The position numbers and the translations under genes were made by a program. From JAEUHZ01 sp964552795 (GTDB taxonomy: Bacteria; Planctomycetota; UBA1135; GCA-002686595): 64,000 nucleotides of DNA. Every line of letters starts with the position of its first letter. The first letter of the stretch is position 1. Below, piece after piece: positions 24,852-33,624 of the stretch. The notes beneath the pieces are model-generated. The model saw only the letters and a list, made by a program, of their open reading frames with translations, had not been told where the DNA came from and ran no database searches. The stretch spans positions 1-64,000 of the forward strand of contig CAZKIO010000010.1 in NCBI GenBank assembly GCA_964552795.1, in the 5' to 3' direction.

Positions 24852-26432
24852 TCAGGGCCGCGCGGCGCGCGTCTCGAGCGCGTGCAGCACGTAGCGGCCG
24901 CGGGGGCCGCTGGGCGCCAGCAGGATCGATCCGTGCAGCCCCTGGGCACGGATGACGAAGCAGACCTCGGCGCGTCCCCCGCGCAGGCCGACGCGCGCCG
25001 TCTTGAGCCTGTCGAAGTGGTCCGAGTCGCGCGTTCGGTAGAAGACCGCCAGTTCGGCTGGGGCGGGGGAGGTGATCTCGATCCGTAGCGCCAGCTCGTG
25101 GCCGGGAGCCGGCGTCGGGATCGGGAATTCGAAGGTCGCATCGCCCCGCTCGGCGTGGAGGGCCAGCGCGTCCGCTCCGGATTCCTCGACGCGCTCCACG
25201 CGCGCGGCGCCTCGCGCTGCCGGCAGCGCCGCGCGCGCGACGTCGAACGCGCCGCCCAGCGGCTCGAGCGCGGCGAACTGCGCCGTCGAGAGGACGTCGA
25301 CGTCGGGTGACATGCGCCGCGGCGGCCCCGACAAGCCGCGTTCGGTCATCAGCTCGAGGACGACGTCGACGCGCTCGGACAGCGCGATCTCGCGCGGGAA
25401 CTGGTACTCGGGGAACGCCAGCATCCAGGACGCCTGCTCGGCGACGTACGGCACGATCGACGGCCCGAAGGAGTCGTGAACGAACAGGATCCGGGGCAGC
25501 TCCGCGCTCCGCCCGACCGCGGTCACGCCGTTCAGCGGCGGACCGGTCGGCGTCGTTCTCTCGACCTGCGAATCCAGGACGCGCGCGGAGAAGACCTGCT
25601 GCGCGAAGCGGTCGGCGATGTAGGTCGTGTCGGCCATCGAATCCCACAGCGCGGGATCGGCGTCCGGCTCGACGACGATGCGCTCGCGAGGGATCGGCTG
25701 CACGGCGGGCCAGCGGGCAGAGATCTGCTGCGCGATCCGGTTGCACGCGGCCCACGCGCCGCGCCGCGTCCAGTGGCTCCCCAGCGGATGGTAGGCGTGG
25801 TCGGCGTCGCGATCGTGCCGGGCCTCTTCGCGCAGCGCGGGTCGCAGGTCGACGAAACCCAGGTCTTCGCGGCCGGCGATCGTTTCGAGGAACTGGTCGA
25901 GGCGCGTCGGCCCGACGCGCGTGAATCGCCCAGGCCAGTGCCCGGTGTAGACCTGCTCCTTGTTGGGCGCGATCGCGAACACGTACTCGATCCCGCGAGC
26001 CGCGCACCAGCGGCGGCGCTCGGTCAGCGCGCCGATCCAATACTCGAGCTCGCCCGGACGAAACGGATCGATGCCGCGAAAGCTCTCGAGCGCGCCGCCC
26101 GAACCGAAGAACAGCCAGCCATCGCGTCCGGTCAGCAGGGTCGGCGAGGGATCCACCCCCAGCACGAACACATCGAGGGTCTGCCTCGCGCGCATCAGGA
26201 CGTCGCGCAACCCGAGCCGGTCGTCGAACCAGCCCGCGAACGCCGGCGGGAACGCCGAGATCGAGGCCAGGTTCGCCGGCCACGGCGGCAGGTCGCGTGG
26301 GCGCCGGTTCTCCTGTGCCGTGGAGCGCGCGGACGCGGGTCGCGCGAGATGATCCAGGCCCGGCGCGAGCAGCGCGCACGGCAGGCCGATCGCGATCGCG
26401 AGATCGAACCATCGCATCCGGGCCGGGCGCAT
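24852..26432 (-). CDS. AlgX/AlgJ-type SGNH-fold membrane-anchored protein
   Basis: The 526-residue protein has an N-terminal membrane helix (FDLAIAIGLPCALLAPGL) and an AlgX/AlgJ-like catalytic region. Recognisable blocks are FAGWFDDRLGLRD, GRDGWLFFGSGG, FAIAPNKEQVYTGHWP, DAYHPLGSHWT-like DADHAYHPLGSHWTRRGAW, and FVHDSFGPS with the nucleophile Ser. The family acetylates exported polysaccharides such as alginate, or hydrolyses acetyl groups. The C-terminal 180 residues form a beta-rich extra domain. No MBOAT (AlgI) partner is near, so the acyl donor route is not visible. The start is ATG 26432; ATG 26417 is possible. Confidence 0.78.
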   Translation of the reverse strand: MRPARMRWFDLAIAIGLPCALLAPGLDHLARPASARSTAQENRRPRDLPPWPANLASISAFPPAFAGWFDDRLGLRDVLMRARQTLDVFVLGVDPSPTLLTGRDGWLFFGSGGALESFRGIDPFRPGELEYWIGALTERRRWCAARGIEYVFAIAPNKEQVYTGHWPGRFTRVGPTRLDQFLETIAGREDLGFVDLRPALREEARHDRDADHAYHPLGSHWTRRGAWAACNRIAQQISARWPAVQPIPRERIVVEPDADPALWDSMADTTYIADRFAQQVFSARVLDSQVERTTPTGPPLNGVTAVGRSAELPRILFVHDSFGPSIVPYVAEQASWMLAFPEYQFPREIALSERVDVVLELMTERGLSGPPRRMSPDVDVLSTAQFAALEPLGGAFDVARAALPAARGAARVERVEESGADALALHAERGDATFEFPIPTPAPGHELALRIEITSPAPAELAVFYRTRDSDHFDRLKTARVGLRGGRAEVCFVIRAQGLHGSILLAPSGPRGRYVLHALETRAARP

Positions 26433-26645
26433 CGCGCGATCGATGCTATGGGCCGGCGCGGCGCCGTGTCGAGGCGCACGCGCAGCGTCCCGCGCCGTGT
26501 GCCGTCCCAGCCTGTGGAAGCTCATCCATCTGCATCGAGGGGGGGGGCAAGTAAAGCGCCGTTTCCGCTCCTGCCCGCGCGCCGCGAGTGGTATCAGACG
26601 GCTCGGGCGCGGCCTTCGCGCCCTGGCCATCGGAGGTTGCGCGGG

Positions 26646-27180
26646 TTGAAGGGACTGGTGTTCTGTGAGTTCGTGGAGTTCATGGAGGAGGAGTACGGCC
26701 CGGCCGTGGCCGACCGGGTGATCACGTCGGCGAACCTCCCGTCCGGCGGGGCCTACACGGCGGTCGGCACGTACGACCACGGCGAGATGGTCGCCATGTT
26801 GACCAGCCTGGCGCAGTGCACCGAACGGACCCCCCATCAGCTCCTGCGCAGCTTCGGCCGGCGGCTCTTCGGGCGGCTCGCGCGCGCGTATCCCGAGCTG
26901 CTGGGAACCGCACGCTCCACGATCGATTTCCTTCAGCAGGTGGACGGGCACATCCACGTCGAAGTCCGCAAGCTGTACCCGGACGCGGAGCTGCCCTCCT
27001 TCGCGAGCCGGGCCGAGCGCCCGGGGCGGCTCGTCCTGGACTACAGTTCCAGCCGCGGCCTGGCCGATCTCGCAGTCGGCATGATCGAGGGTTGCGCAGC
27101 CCACTTCGGCGAGCGGATCGAGCTGCGCGAGGAGGACCGCTCGAACGGCGGCCGCATGAACGTGCGCTTCACGGTCACCC

Positions 27181-27188
<8 letters not shown>
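26646..27188 (+). CDS. H-NOX heme nitric-oxide-binding sensor
   Basis: The 180-residue protein begins at TTG 26646 with GGAGG 9 bases upstream, giving the family start MKGLVFCEFVEFMEEEYG. The proximal heme His is H104 in HIHVEV, and the heme-propionate motif YxSxR is Y133-S135-R137 (YSSSR). The length matches stand-alone bacterial H-NOX proteins. The position equal to the distal Tyr that allows O2 binding in Caldanaerobacter H-NOX (R+5) is Leu142 here, which predicts an NO-selective sensor. The stop overlaps the next gene, a hybrid histidine kinase, by 8 bases. That matches the known H-NOX/kinase partnership controlling biofilm or c-di-GMP in other bacteria. Confidence 0.88.
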
Positions 27189-29019
<1,831 letters not shown>

Positions 29020-29021
29020 CT

Positions 29022-29327
29022 GCCCTGACCAGCCGTTACGTCATGAGCAGCAACGAGGCGTTCGTGCTCATGATGCGGCAGGCCCAAGACTGCACGGTGG
29101 TGGGCCAGCGCACGTACGGCAGCAGCGGCAACCCCAGGCCCCACGACCTGCCGAACGGCGTCACGAACCACGTCCCGTCCTGGCAGGCGCTCCGACCCGA
29201 CGGCAGCGGTTTCGAAGGCGAAGGTCTCGTGCCGGACGTCGTGGTCGTGGTCGAGGCGAGCGATCTCGCGCGGACGGATCCGATCCTCGAGAAGGCGATC
29301 GCCGTGCTGCGGTCGCGGATCCGCTAG
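29022..29327 (+). pseudogene. C-terminal remnant of an S41-family peptidase
   Basis: Just after the kinase stop, an open frame gives ALTSRYVMSSNEAFVLMM, then VVGQRTYGSSGNPRPHDLPN, GVTNHVPSW and EGEGLVPDVVV. This is the C-terminal part of the tail-specific/S41 peptidase fold, beginning just before the Ser-containing SSNEAF block. The PDZ and N-terminal parts of the domain are missing, and no normal start precedes the fragment; ATG 29043 would lack essential structure. It is read as a decayed or rearranged gene end. Its stop overlaps the end of the next gene on the other strand. Confidence 0.6.
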
Positions 29328-29533
29328 CTGCCGGTCGAGAATCTCCCTCCACCGGCGACGCGGGGCTCGCCGGGCAGCTCTCGTCGCAGCCGCTCCAGGT
29401 CGACGCCCGAGAGAATGCGCACGCGGCCTCCGCACCGGACGCAGTAGGCGGCCGTCAGCGAGAGCAGGTAGTGCACGTAGTCCTGGCAGTCCGCGCAGAA
29501 GCGGCGATCCTCGTAGAAGTCGTGCGGTGTCAT
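29324..29533 (-). CDS. Small zinc-ribbon-like protein
   Basis: The 69-residue protein starts at ATG 29533. Two CxxC pairs (FCADCQD and YCVRCGG) separated by 14-15 residues form a likely zinc ribbon, followed by a short helical tail (VDLERLRREL). It has no signal or membrane segment. Its 3' end overlaps the end of the S41 remnant by four bases. Role unknown; small zinc ribbons often bind nucleic acid or proteins. Confidence 0.6.
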   Translation of the reverse strand: MTPHDFYEDRRFCADCQDYVHYLLSLTAAYCVRCGGRVRILSGVDLERLRRELPGEPRVAGGGRFSTGS

Positions 29534-29649
29534 GACTCCGAGTGTCGAACGCCCCCGTGAATCCTCCGCGAGCGCCGCGCGAATCCGGCGCAGGGATCGG
29601 ATGAAGCCTGCATCCGGCAGCGCGACCGGCGCCTCTCCTCCAGCGCGTC

Positions 29650-30012
29650 CTAGCCGGCGGCGACCATCAAGCCCAGGATCAAGAGCGTCAGGGCCGGCAG
29701 GGACTTCCTGGGCGAGTCACCGACCTTCACGTGCATCGCGACGGCGCCCAGCATCAGGAACACCATGCCGATCGCGGCGGGCGTGGTCAGCGCGGGATAC
29801 CAGATGCCCAGGACGAGCATGACCGCGAACGTGATCTTCGACGCGCCGACCACGAAGAGCATCCAGCCGGGCAAGCCGTAGGCGCGGAACTCGTCGCGCA
29901 GGCTGCGAGCATCCTTTCCGCGCCAGCTCGTGGGCCGCCCGGGCCGCAGGATCCAGACGTTCAGGATGCCCAGGGCGATCACGAGTTGCGCGATGATGAG
30001 GATCGTGTCCAT
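29650..30012 (-). CDS. DoxX-like membrane protein
   Basis: The 120-residue protein has four hydrophobic helices: ILIIAQLVIALGILNVWIL, MLFVVGASKITFAVMLVLGI, AAIGMVFLMLGAVAMHVKV and LPALTLLILGLMVAAG. The helix-loop pattern with YGLP...VVGASKI matches DoxX-like proteins. Function is unclear. It sits last in a run of minus-strand small membrane protein genes. Confidence 0.7.
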   Translation of the reverse strand: MDTILIIAQLVIALGILNVWILRPGRPTSWRGKDARSLRDEFRAYGLPGWMLFVVGASKITFAVMLVLGIWYPALTTPAAIGMVFLMLGAVAMHVKVGDSPRKSLPALTLLILGLMVAAG

Positions 30013-30061
30013 GTGCGGTTGACGATGCGGTGGCTCGAGAGATGCCGGTCCGTGGATCGGA

Positions 30062-30235
30062 TCAGGATCCCGTGCGGGAAGGGTTCGGACTGGTCGCGAG
30101 GGGATTGCGGGATCCCTCCGCGCGGCGCGCTGCGTTCTGCGTGAGGCGCTTCAGCTCCAGGTGCGACAGGACGACGAAGGCCGCGCACAACAGGCTGATG
30201 AAGCAGCCCATCGCGAAGACGAAGAGGTCAGACAC
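30062..30235 (-). CDS. Small single-helix membrane protein
   Basis: A 57-residue frame begins at GTG 30235, overlapping the end of the upstream small gene by 8 bases. It encodes SDLFVFAMGCFISLLCAAFV as a membrane helix, followed by VLSHLELKRL and a polar tail ending in PSRTGS. The overlap and shared direction suggest translation coupled to the gene at 30228-30407. No homologue family was recalled with certainty. Confidence 0.5.
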   Translation of the reverse strand: MSDLFVFAMGCFISLLCAAFVVLSHLELKRLTQNAARRAEGSRNPLATSPNPSRTGS

Positions 30236-30407
30236 GGGTCTTGCCCTCCGTCGCGATCCGGTAGAAGCAACTGAACGAGAGGATGGAAGGCACCCAGATG
30301 CCCACGAACAGCCCCGCGTCCTTCTGCCCGGTGAACCACAGGTACACCGACAGGAGGAAGGAGAGGAACGCTGCGGCGAGCAGGACGTAGTCGCTGGGTC
30401 TCAACAT
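30228..30407 (-). CDS. Small membrane protein with two hydrophobic segments
   Basis: The 59-residue protein starts at ATG 30407 (MLRPSDYVLLAAAFLSFLLS) and continues VYLWF, GQKDAGLFVGIWVPSILSF and FYRIATEG. Two helices with a short polar loop are predicted. The compact conserved-looking sequence (FTGQKDAGLFVGIWVPSIL) argues for a real gene. It is divergent from folE and overlaps the next small membrane gene. Confidence 0.65.
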   Translation of the reverse strand: MLRPSDYVLLAAAFLSFLLSVYLWFTGQKDAGLFVGIWVPSILSFSCFYRIATEGKTRV

Positions 30408-30549
30408 GGCATCGCTCTGTTCGAGCGCCGCCGCGCTGTGGATGCGCGCGGGCCGCCCCGACCGTGTCGCCCGGCGTCCGATCCGGATTCCGGTGCCGGC
30501 CGCATCCGCGCGCGCGGCCGCTGCGAAAGCACCCGCGGAGCCATTCCTG

Positions 30550-31209
30550 ATGATCCAGCCAGCGACGAACGTCCGCCCCGGCGACCGAGCCCTTCCCAAG
30601 CGCTTCGTGGAGCCTGCGACGGCAGTGCAGGTGCTGCTGCCGCGGCCCACGCGCCAAGAAGCCGAAGCAGCCGTCAGGACGCTCCTGGCGTATGCGGGCG
30701 ACGACCCGTTGCGCGAGGGGCTCCGCGACACGCCTGGGCGGGTCGTGCGCGCGTACTCCGAGTTCTTCGCGGGCTACGGCCAGGATCCGCTGGAGGCGCT
30801 CTCGAGAACGTTCGAGGAGGTCGAGGGCTACGACGAGATGGTGCTCGTTCGGGACATCGAGTTCGAGTCGCACTGCGAGCACCACATGGTTCGTTTCGAG
30901 GGTCGCGCGCACGTGGCCTACCTGCCGGAGCGCCGTGTCGTGGGACTGAGCAAGCTGGTGCGCGTGGTGGACATCTACTCGCGCAGGCTGCAGATCCAGG
31001 AGAAGCTGACGGCGCAGATCGCCACAGCCATCGAGAGCACGTTGCATCCCCGCGGTGTCGCCGTGGTCCTCGAGGCACGTCACGAATGCATGAGCGCGCG
31101 GGGGGTGCGCCGGCCCGACGCGACGACCGTCACCAGCCGGATGACGGGGGCATTTCGCCATGACCCGGCCGTGCGCGGCCAGTTCCTCTCGATGATCCGC
31201 CGGGCATGA
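30550..31209 (+). CDS. folE: GTP cyclohydrolase I
   Basis: The 219-residue enzyme converts GTP to dihydroneopterin triphosphate, the first step to folate and other pterins. Family blocks are GLRDTPGRVVRAYSEFF, ESHCEHHMVRFEGRAHVAYL, GLSKLVRVVDIYSRRLQIQE and EARHECMSARGV. Zinc ligands are C109, H112 and C180. The start is ATG 30550, behind GGAG; the frame is open upstream but that part is not family-like. Its stop overlaps the SDR start by four bases (ATGA), so the two are co-translated. Confidence 0.95.
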   Translation: MIQPATNVRPGDRALPKRFVEPATAVQVLLPRPTRQEAEAAVRTLLAYAGDDPLREGLRDTPGRVVRAYSEFFAGYGQDPLEALSRTFEEVEGYDEMVLVRDIEFESHCEHHMVRFEGRAHVAYLPERRVVGLSKLVRVVDIYSRRLQIQEKLTAQIATAIESTLHPRGVAVVLEARHECMSARGVRRPDATTVTSRMTGAFRHDPAVRGQFLSMIRRA

Positions 31210-31946
31210 ACGGCCGCGTGCACGTCGTGCTGGGCGCCACCGGCGGCATCGGCAGCGCGCTGGTGCGGCGCCTGACGAAGCGGGGCGATGCCGTGTTCGC
31301 GCTGGCACGCGGCGAGGAGCGTCTGGAAAGCCTGTCCCGCGCAACCGGTGCTACCGGCGTGGTCTGTGACGCGAGCGATGCCGATGCGGTGAGTGCCGTC
31401 TTCGAGCGCGTGCTCGAGTCGGCCGGGCGCATCGACGGCGCGGCGTGCCTGGTCGGTTCGATCCTCGTCAAGCCGCTGCCTTCCACGAGCACGGCCGAGC
31501 TCGTGGACGCGCTCGGCCGGAACCTGCTTCCGGCGTTCCACCTCGTGCGCGCGGCGGCGCCGGCCATGGCGCGCGGCGCCGGGGGAAGCATCGTGCTGAT
31601 GTCCTCGGCCGCCGCGCGCATCGGGCTCGCCCACCACGAAGCCATCGCGTCGGCCAAGGGTGCGGTGGAGGGCCTGGCGCGGTCCGCAGCGGCCAGCTTC
31701 GCGGCGCGGAACGTGCGCGTGAACGCGCTGGCACCGGGCCTCGTGCGGACGCCGCTCAGCGCACGCCTGACGAGCTCGCCGCAGACGCTCGACGCCTCCG
31801 CGAGGCTGCACGCCCTCGGACGCATCGGAGAGGCGGACGAGGTCGCTGCGCTGCTCGAATGGCTGCTCTCGGCCGACGCGTCGTGGGTGACGGGGCAGGT
31901 GCTGGGCGTCGACGGCGGCCTGGCGAGCCTCGCCGTGCGCCGCTAG
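31206..31946 (+). CDS. SDR-family protein lacking the catalytic Tyr, coupled to folE
   Basis: The 246-residue Rossmann protein has the NAD(P) motif GATGGIG at the N-terminus, SSAAARIGL with the usual Ser, and VNALAPGLVRTPL near the end. In the active-site YxxxK block the Tyr is replaced: the sequence reads HHEAIASAKGAVEGLARS, so Ile stands in its place while the Lys remains. This suggests changed chemistry or a binding role. Overlap with folE points to pterin metabolism, for example a pterin reductase-like step, but that is inference. Confidence 0.85.
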   Translation: MNGRVHVVLGATGGIGSALVRRLTKRGDAVFALARGEERLESLSRATGATGVVCDASDADAVSAVFERVLESAGRIDGAACLVGSILVKPLPSTSTAELVDALGRNLLPAFHLVRAAAPAMARGAGGSIVLMSSAAARIGLAHHEAIASAKGAVEGLARSAAASFAARNVRVNALAPGLVRTPLSARLTSSPQTLDASARLHALGRIGEADEVAALLEWLLSADASWVTGQVLGVDGGLASLAVRR

Positions 31947-32040
31947 TTCGCCGCGCCAGTTCGATGAACATGCGGCGGGGGGCGGGACGGACTGCGCGGC
32001 CGCGCAACGTGCTAGGATCCCGCGCACGGAGGTCGCAGGA

Positions 32041-32541
32041 ATGATTCGAGGCATCCACGGGCTGCTCTACTCTTCCAACCCGAACGCGACGCGCGCTTTC
32101 TTCCGCGACGTCGTCCAGTTGCCCGGGAACGACATCGGCGGCGGCTGGTGGATCTTCGATTTCCCCGAGGGCGACCTGGGCGTGCACCCGATCGAGCCGG
32201 GCGCGAAGGCGGGCGAGCACGACGTCTCCTTCTACTGCGACGACATCGTGGCAACGGTGCGCGCCTTGCGGGCGCGCGGCGTGAAGTTCACGCATCCGGT
32301 CGCCGATCACGGGTACGGCCTGGTCACCTACTTCCAGGCGCCGGGCGGGATCAAGATCCAGCTCTACGAGCCCAAGTACACGAAGCCCGCGAAGCGCGGG
32401 ACACGCAAGACCGCGGCGCGCAGCTCCGGCACGAAGAAGCCGAGCTCGCCTGTCAAGGCCCGCGGCACGACGCACCGGCACGCCGCGAAGAAGCGCGCGA
32501 AAGCCGGGACCCAGTCGCGGCCCGCCAAGAAGCGCCGCTGA
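32041..32541 (+). CDS. VOC-fold protein with histone-H1-like C-terminal tail
   Basis: Residues 1-115 form one glyoxalase/VOC module (MIRGIHGLLYSSNPNATRAF, WWIFDFPEGDLGVHP, HDVSFYCDDIVATVRALRAR, YFQAPGGIKIQLYEPKY). The remaining 50 residues are Lys/Arg/Ala/Ser/Thr-rich, with KPAKRGTRK and AAKKRAKAGT, like an H1 tail. Such tails usually bind DNA or RNA, so a metabolic-type domain may be tethered to the nucleoid. GGAGG lies 9 bases before ATG 32041. VOC catalytic metal ligands cannot be assigned with confidence. Confidence 0.8.
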   Translation: MIRGIHGLLYSSNPNATRAFFRDVVQLPGNDIGGGWWIFDFPEGDLGVHPIEPGAKAGEHDVSFYCDDIVATVRALRARGVKFTHPVADHGYGLVTYFQAPGGIKIQLYEPKYTKPAKRGTRKTAARSSGTKKPSSPVKARGTTHRHAAKKRAKAGTQSRPAKKRR

Positions 32542-32617
32542 CCCGGGCCGCACGAGTGGACGAGCGCTCCTGCGAGCGGTGGAGGATCGTCGCGGGACAC
32601 GACGACAGGAGGAGAGC

Positions 32618-33568
32618 ATGACGGACAAGAAGATCATCACGGTCCTGGGCGCGACGGGCGCGCAGGGTGGCGGGCTCGTGCGGGCGATCCAGGCGGACAA
32701 GACGTCGGGCTTCAGGGCACGCGCGGTGACGCGCGATCCGGGTTCGGCCAAGGCCAGGGAGCTGGCCAGCCTGGGGGCGGAGATCGTCCAGGGCGACGTG
32801 GACAATCGCGACAGCCTGGAACGTGCGTTCCGGGGCGCGCACGGGGCCTACTGCGTGACGTTCTTCTGGGCGCACTTCCAGCCCGAGAAGGAGCAGGCCG
32901 AAGCGCGGGCCATGGCGCAAGCGGCGAAGCAGGCCGGCGTCAAGCACGTGATCTGGTCCACGCTCGAGGACACGCGCAAGCGTGTCCCGTTGAGCGACGC
33001 GCGCATGCCGACCTTGATGGAGAAGTTCAAGGTCCCGCACTTCGACGCCAAGGGCGAGGCCGACGCGTACTTCACCGAGGCCGGCGTGCCGACGACGTTC
33101 CTGTTGACCTCGTTCTACTGGGACAACTTCATCCACTTCGGCATGGGCCCCAGACAGGGTGCCGACGGCCAGCTCGCCATCGCCCTGCCGATGGGCGGCA
33201 AGAAGCTGCCCGGGATCGCCGCCGACGACATCGGCAAGTGCGCGTACGGCGTCTTCAAGAAGGGCAAGGACCTCGTCGGCCAGCGGATCGGCATCGCCGG
33301 CGAGCACCTGACCGGGGCGCAGATGGCCGCGGCATTCACGCAGGTGCTCGGCCGGACCGTGCGCTACGACGCCGTGCCCTTCGACGTGTACCGGCAACTC
33401 GGGTTCCCGGGCGCCGACGACCTGGGCAACATGTTCCAGTACAAGCACGACTTCGAGAGGGAGTTTTGCGCCGCGCGCAACCTGGACGTGTCGCGAGCGC
33501 TGAACCCCGAGTTGCAGACGTTCGTGCAGTGGCTGGAGCGCCACAAGACGCAGATCCCGATCGCGTAG
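32618..33568 (+). CDS. NmrA-like NAD(P)-binding protein
   Basis: The 316-residue protein starts at ATG 32618 behind AGGAGGAG. GATGAQGGGLVRAI is the Rossmann loop, and VTRDPGSAKARELASLGAEI with QGDVDNRDSL matches the NmrA/HSCARG family of atypical SDRs. WSTLEDTRK and FDAKGEADAYF continue the family pattern; the YxxxK pair is not clear, as is common in this group. Members sense redox state (NADP/NADPH) or act as quinone/isoflavone-type reductases. It stands alone downstream of the VOC gene. Confidence 0.82.
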   Translation: MTDKKIITVLGATGAQGGGLVRAIQADKTSGFRARAVTRDPGSAKARELASLGAEIVQGDVDNRDSLERAFRGAHGAYCVTFFWAHFQPEKEQAEARAMAQAAKQAGVKHVIWSTLEDTRKRVPLSDARMPTLMEKFKVPHFDAKGEADAYFTEAGVPTTFLLTSFYWDNFIHFGMGPRQGADGQLAIALPMGGKKLPGIAADDIGKCAYGVFKKGKDLVGQRIGIAGEHLTGAQMAAAFTQVLGRTVRYDAVPFDVYRQLGFPGADDLGNMFQYKHDFEREFCAARNLDVSRALNPELQTFVQWLERHKTQIPIA

Positions 33569-33624
33569 CGGCCGCGATCGTCGGGGTCAGCGCGACCGCG
33601 GAGCGAACGGCAGGTTCCCTCCGG

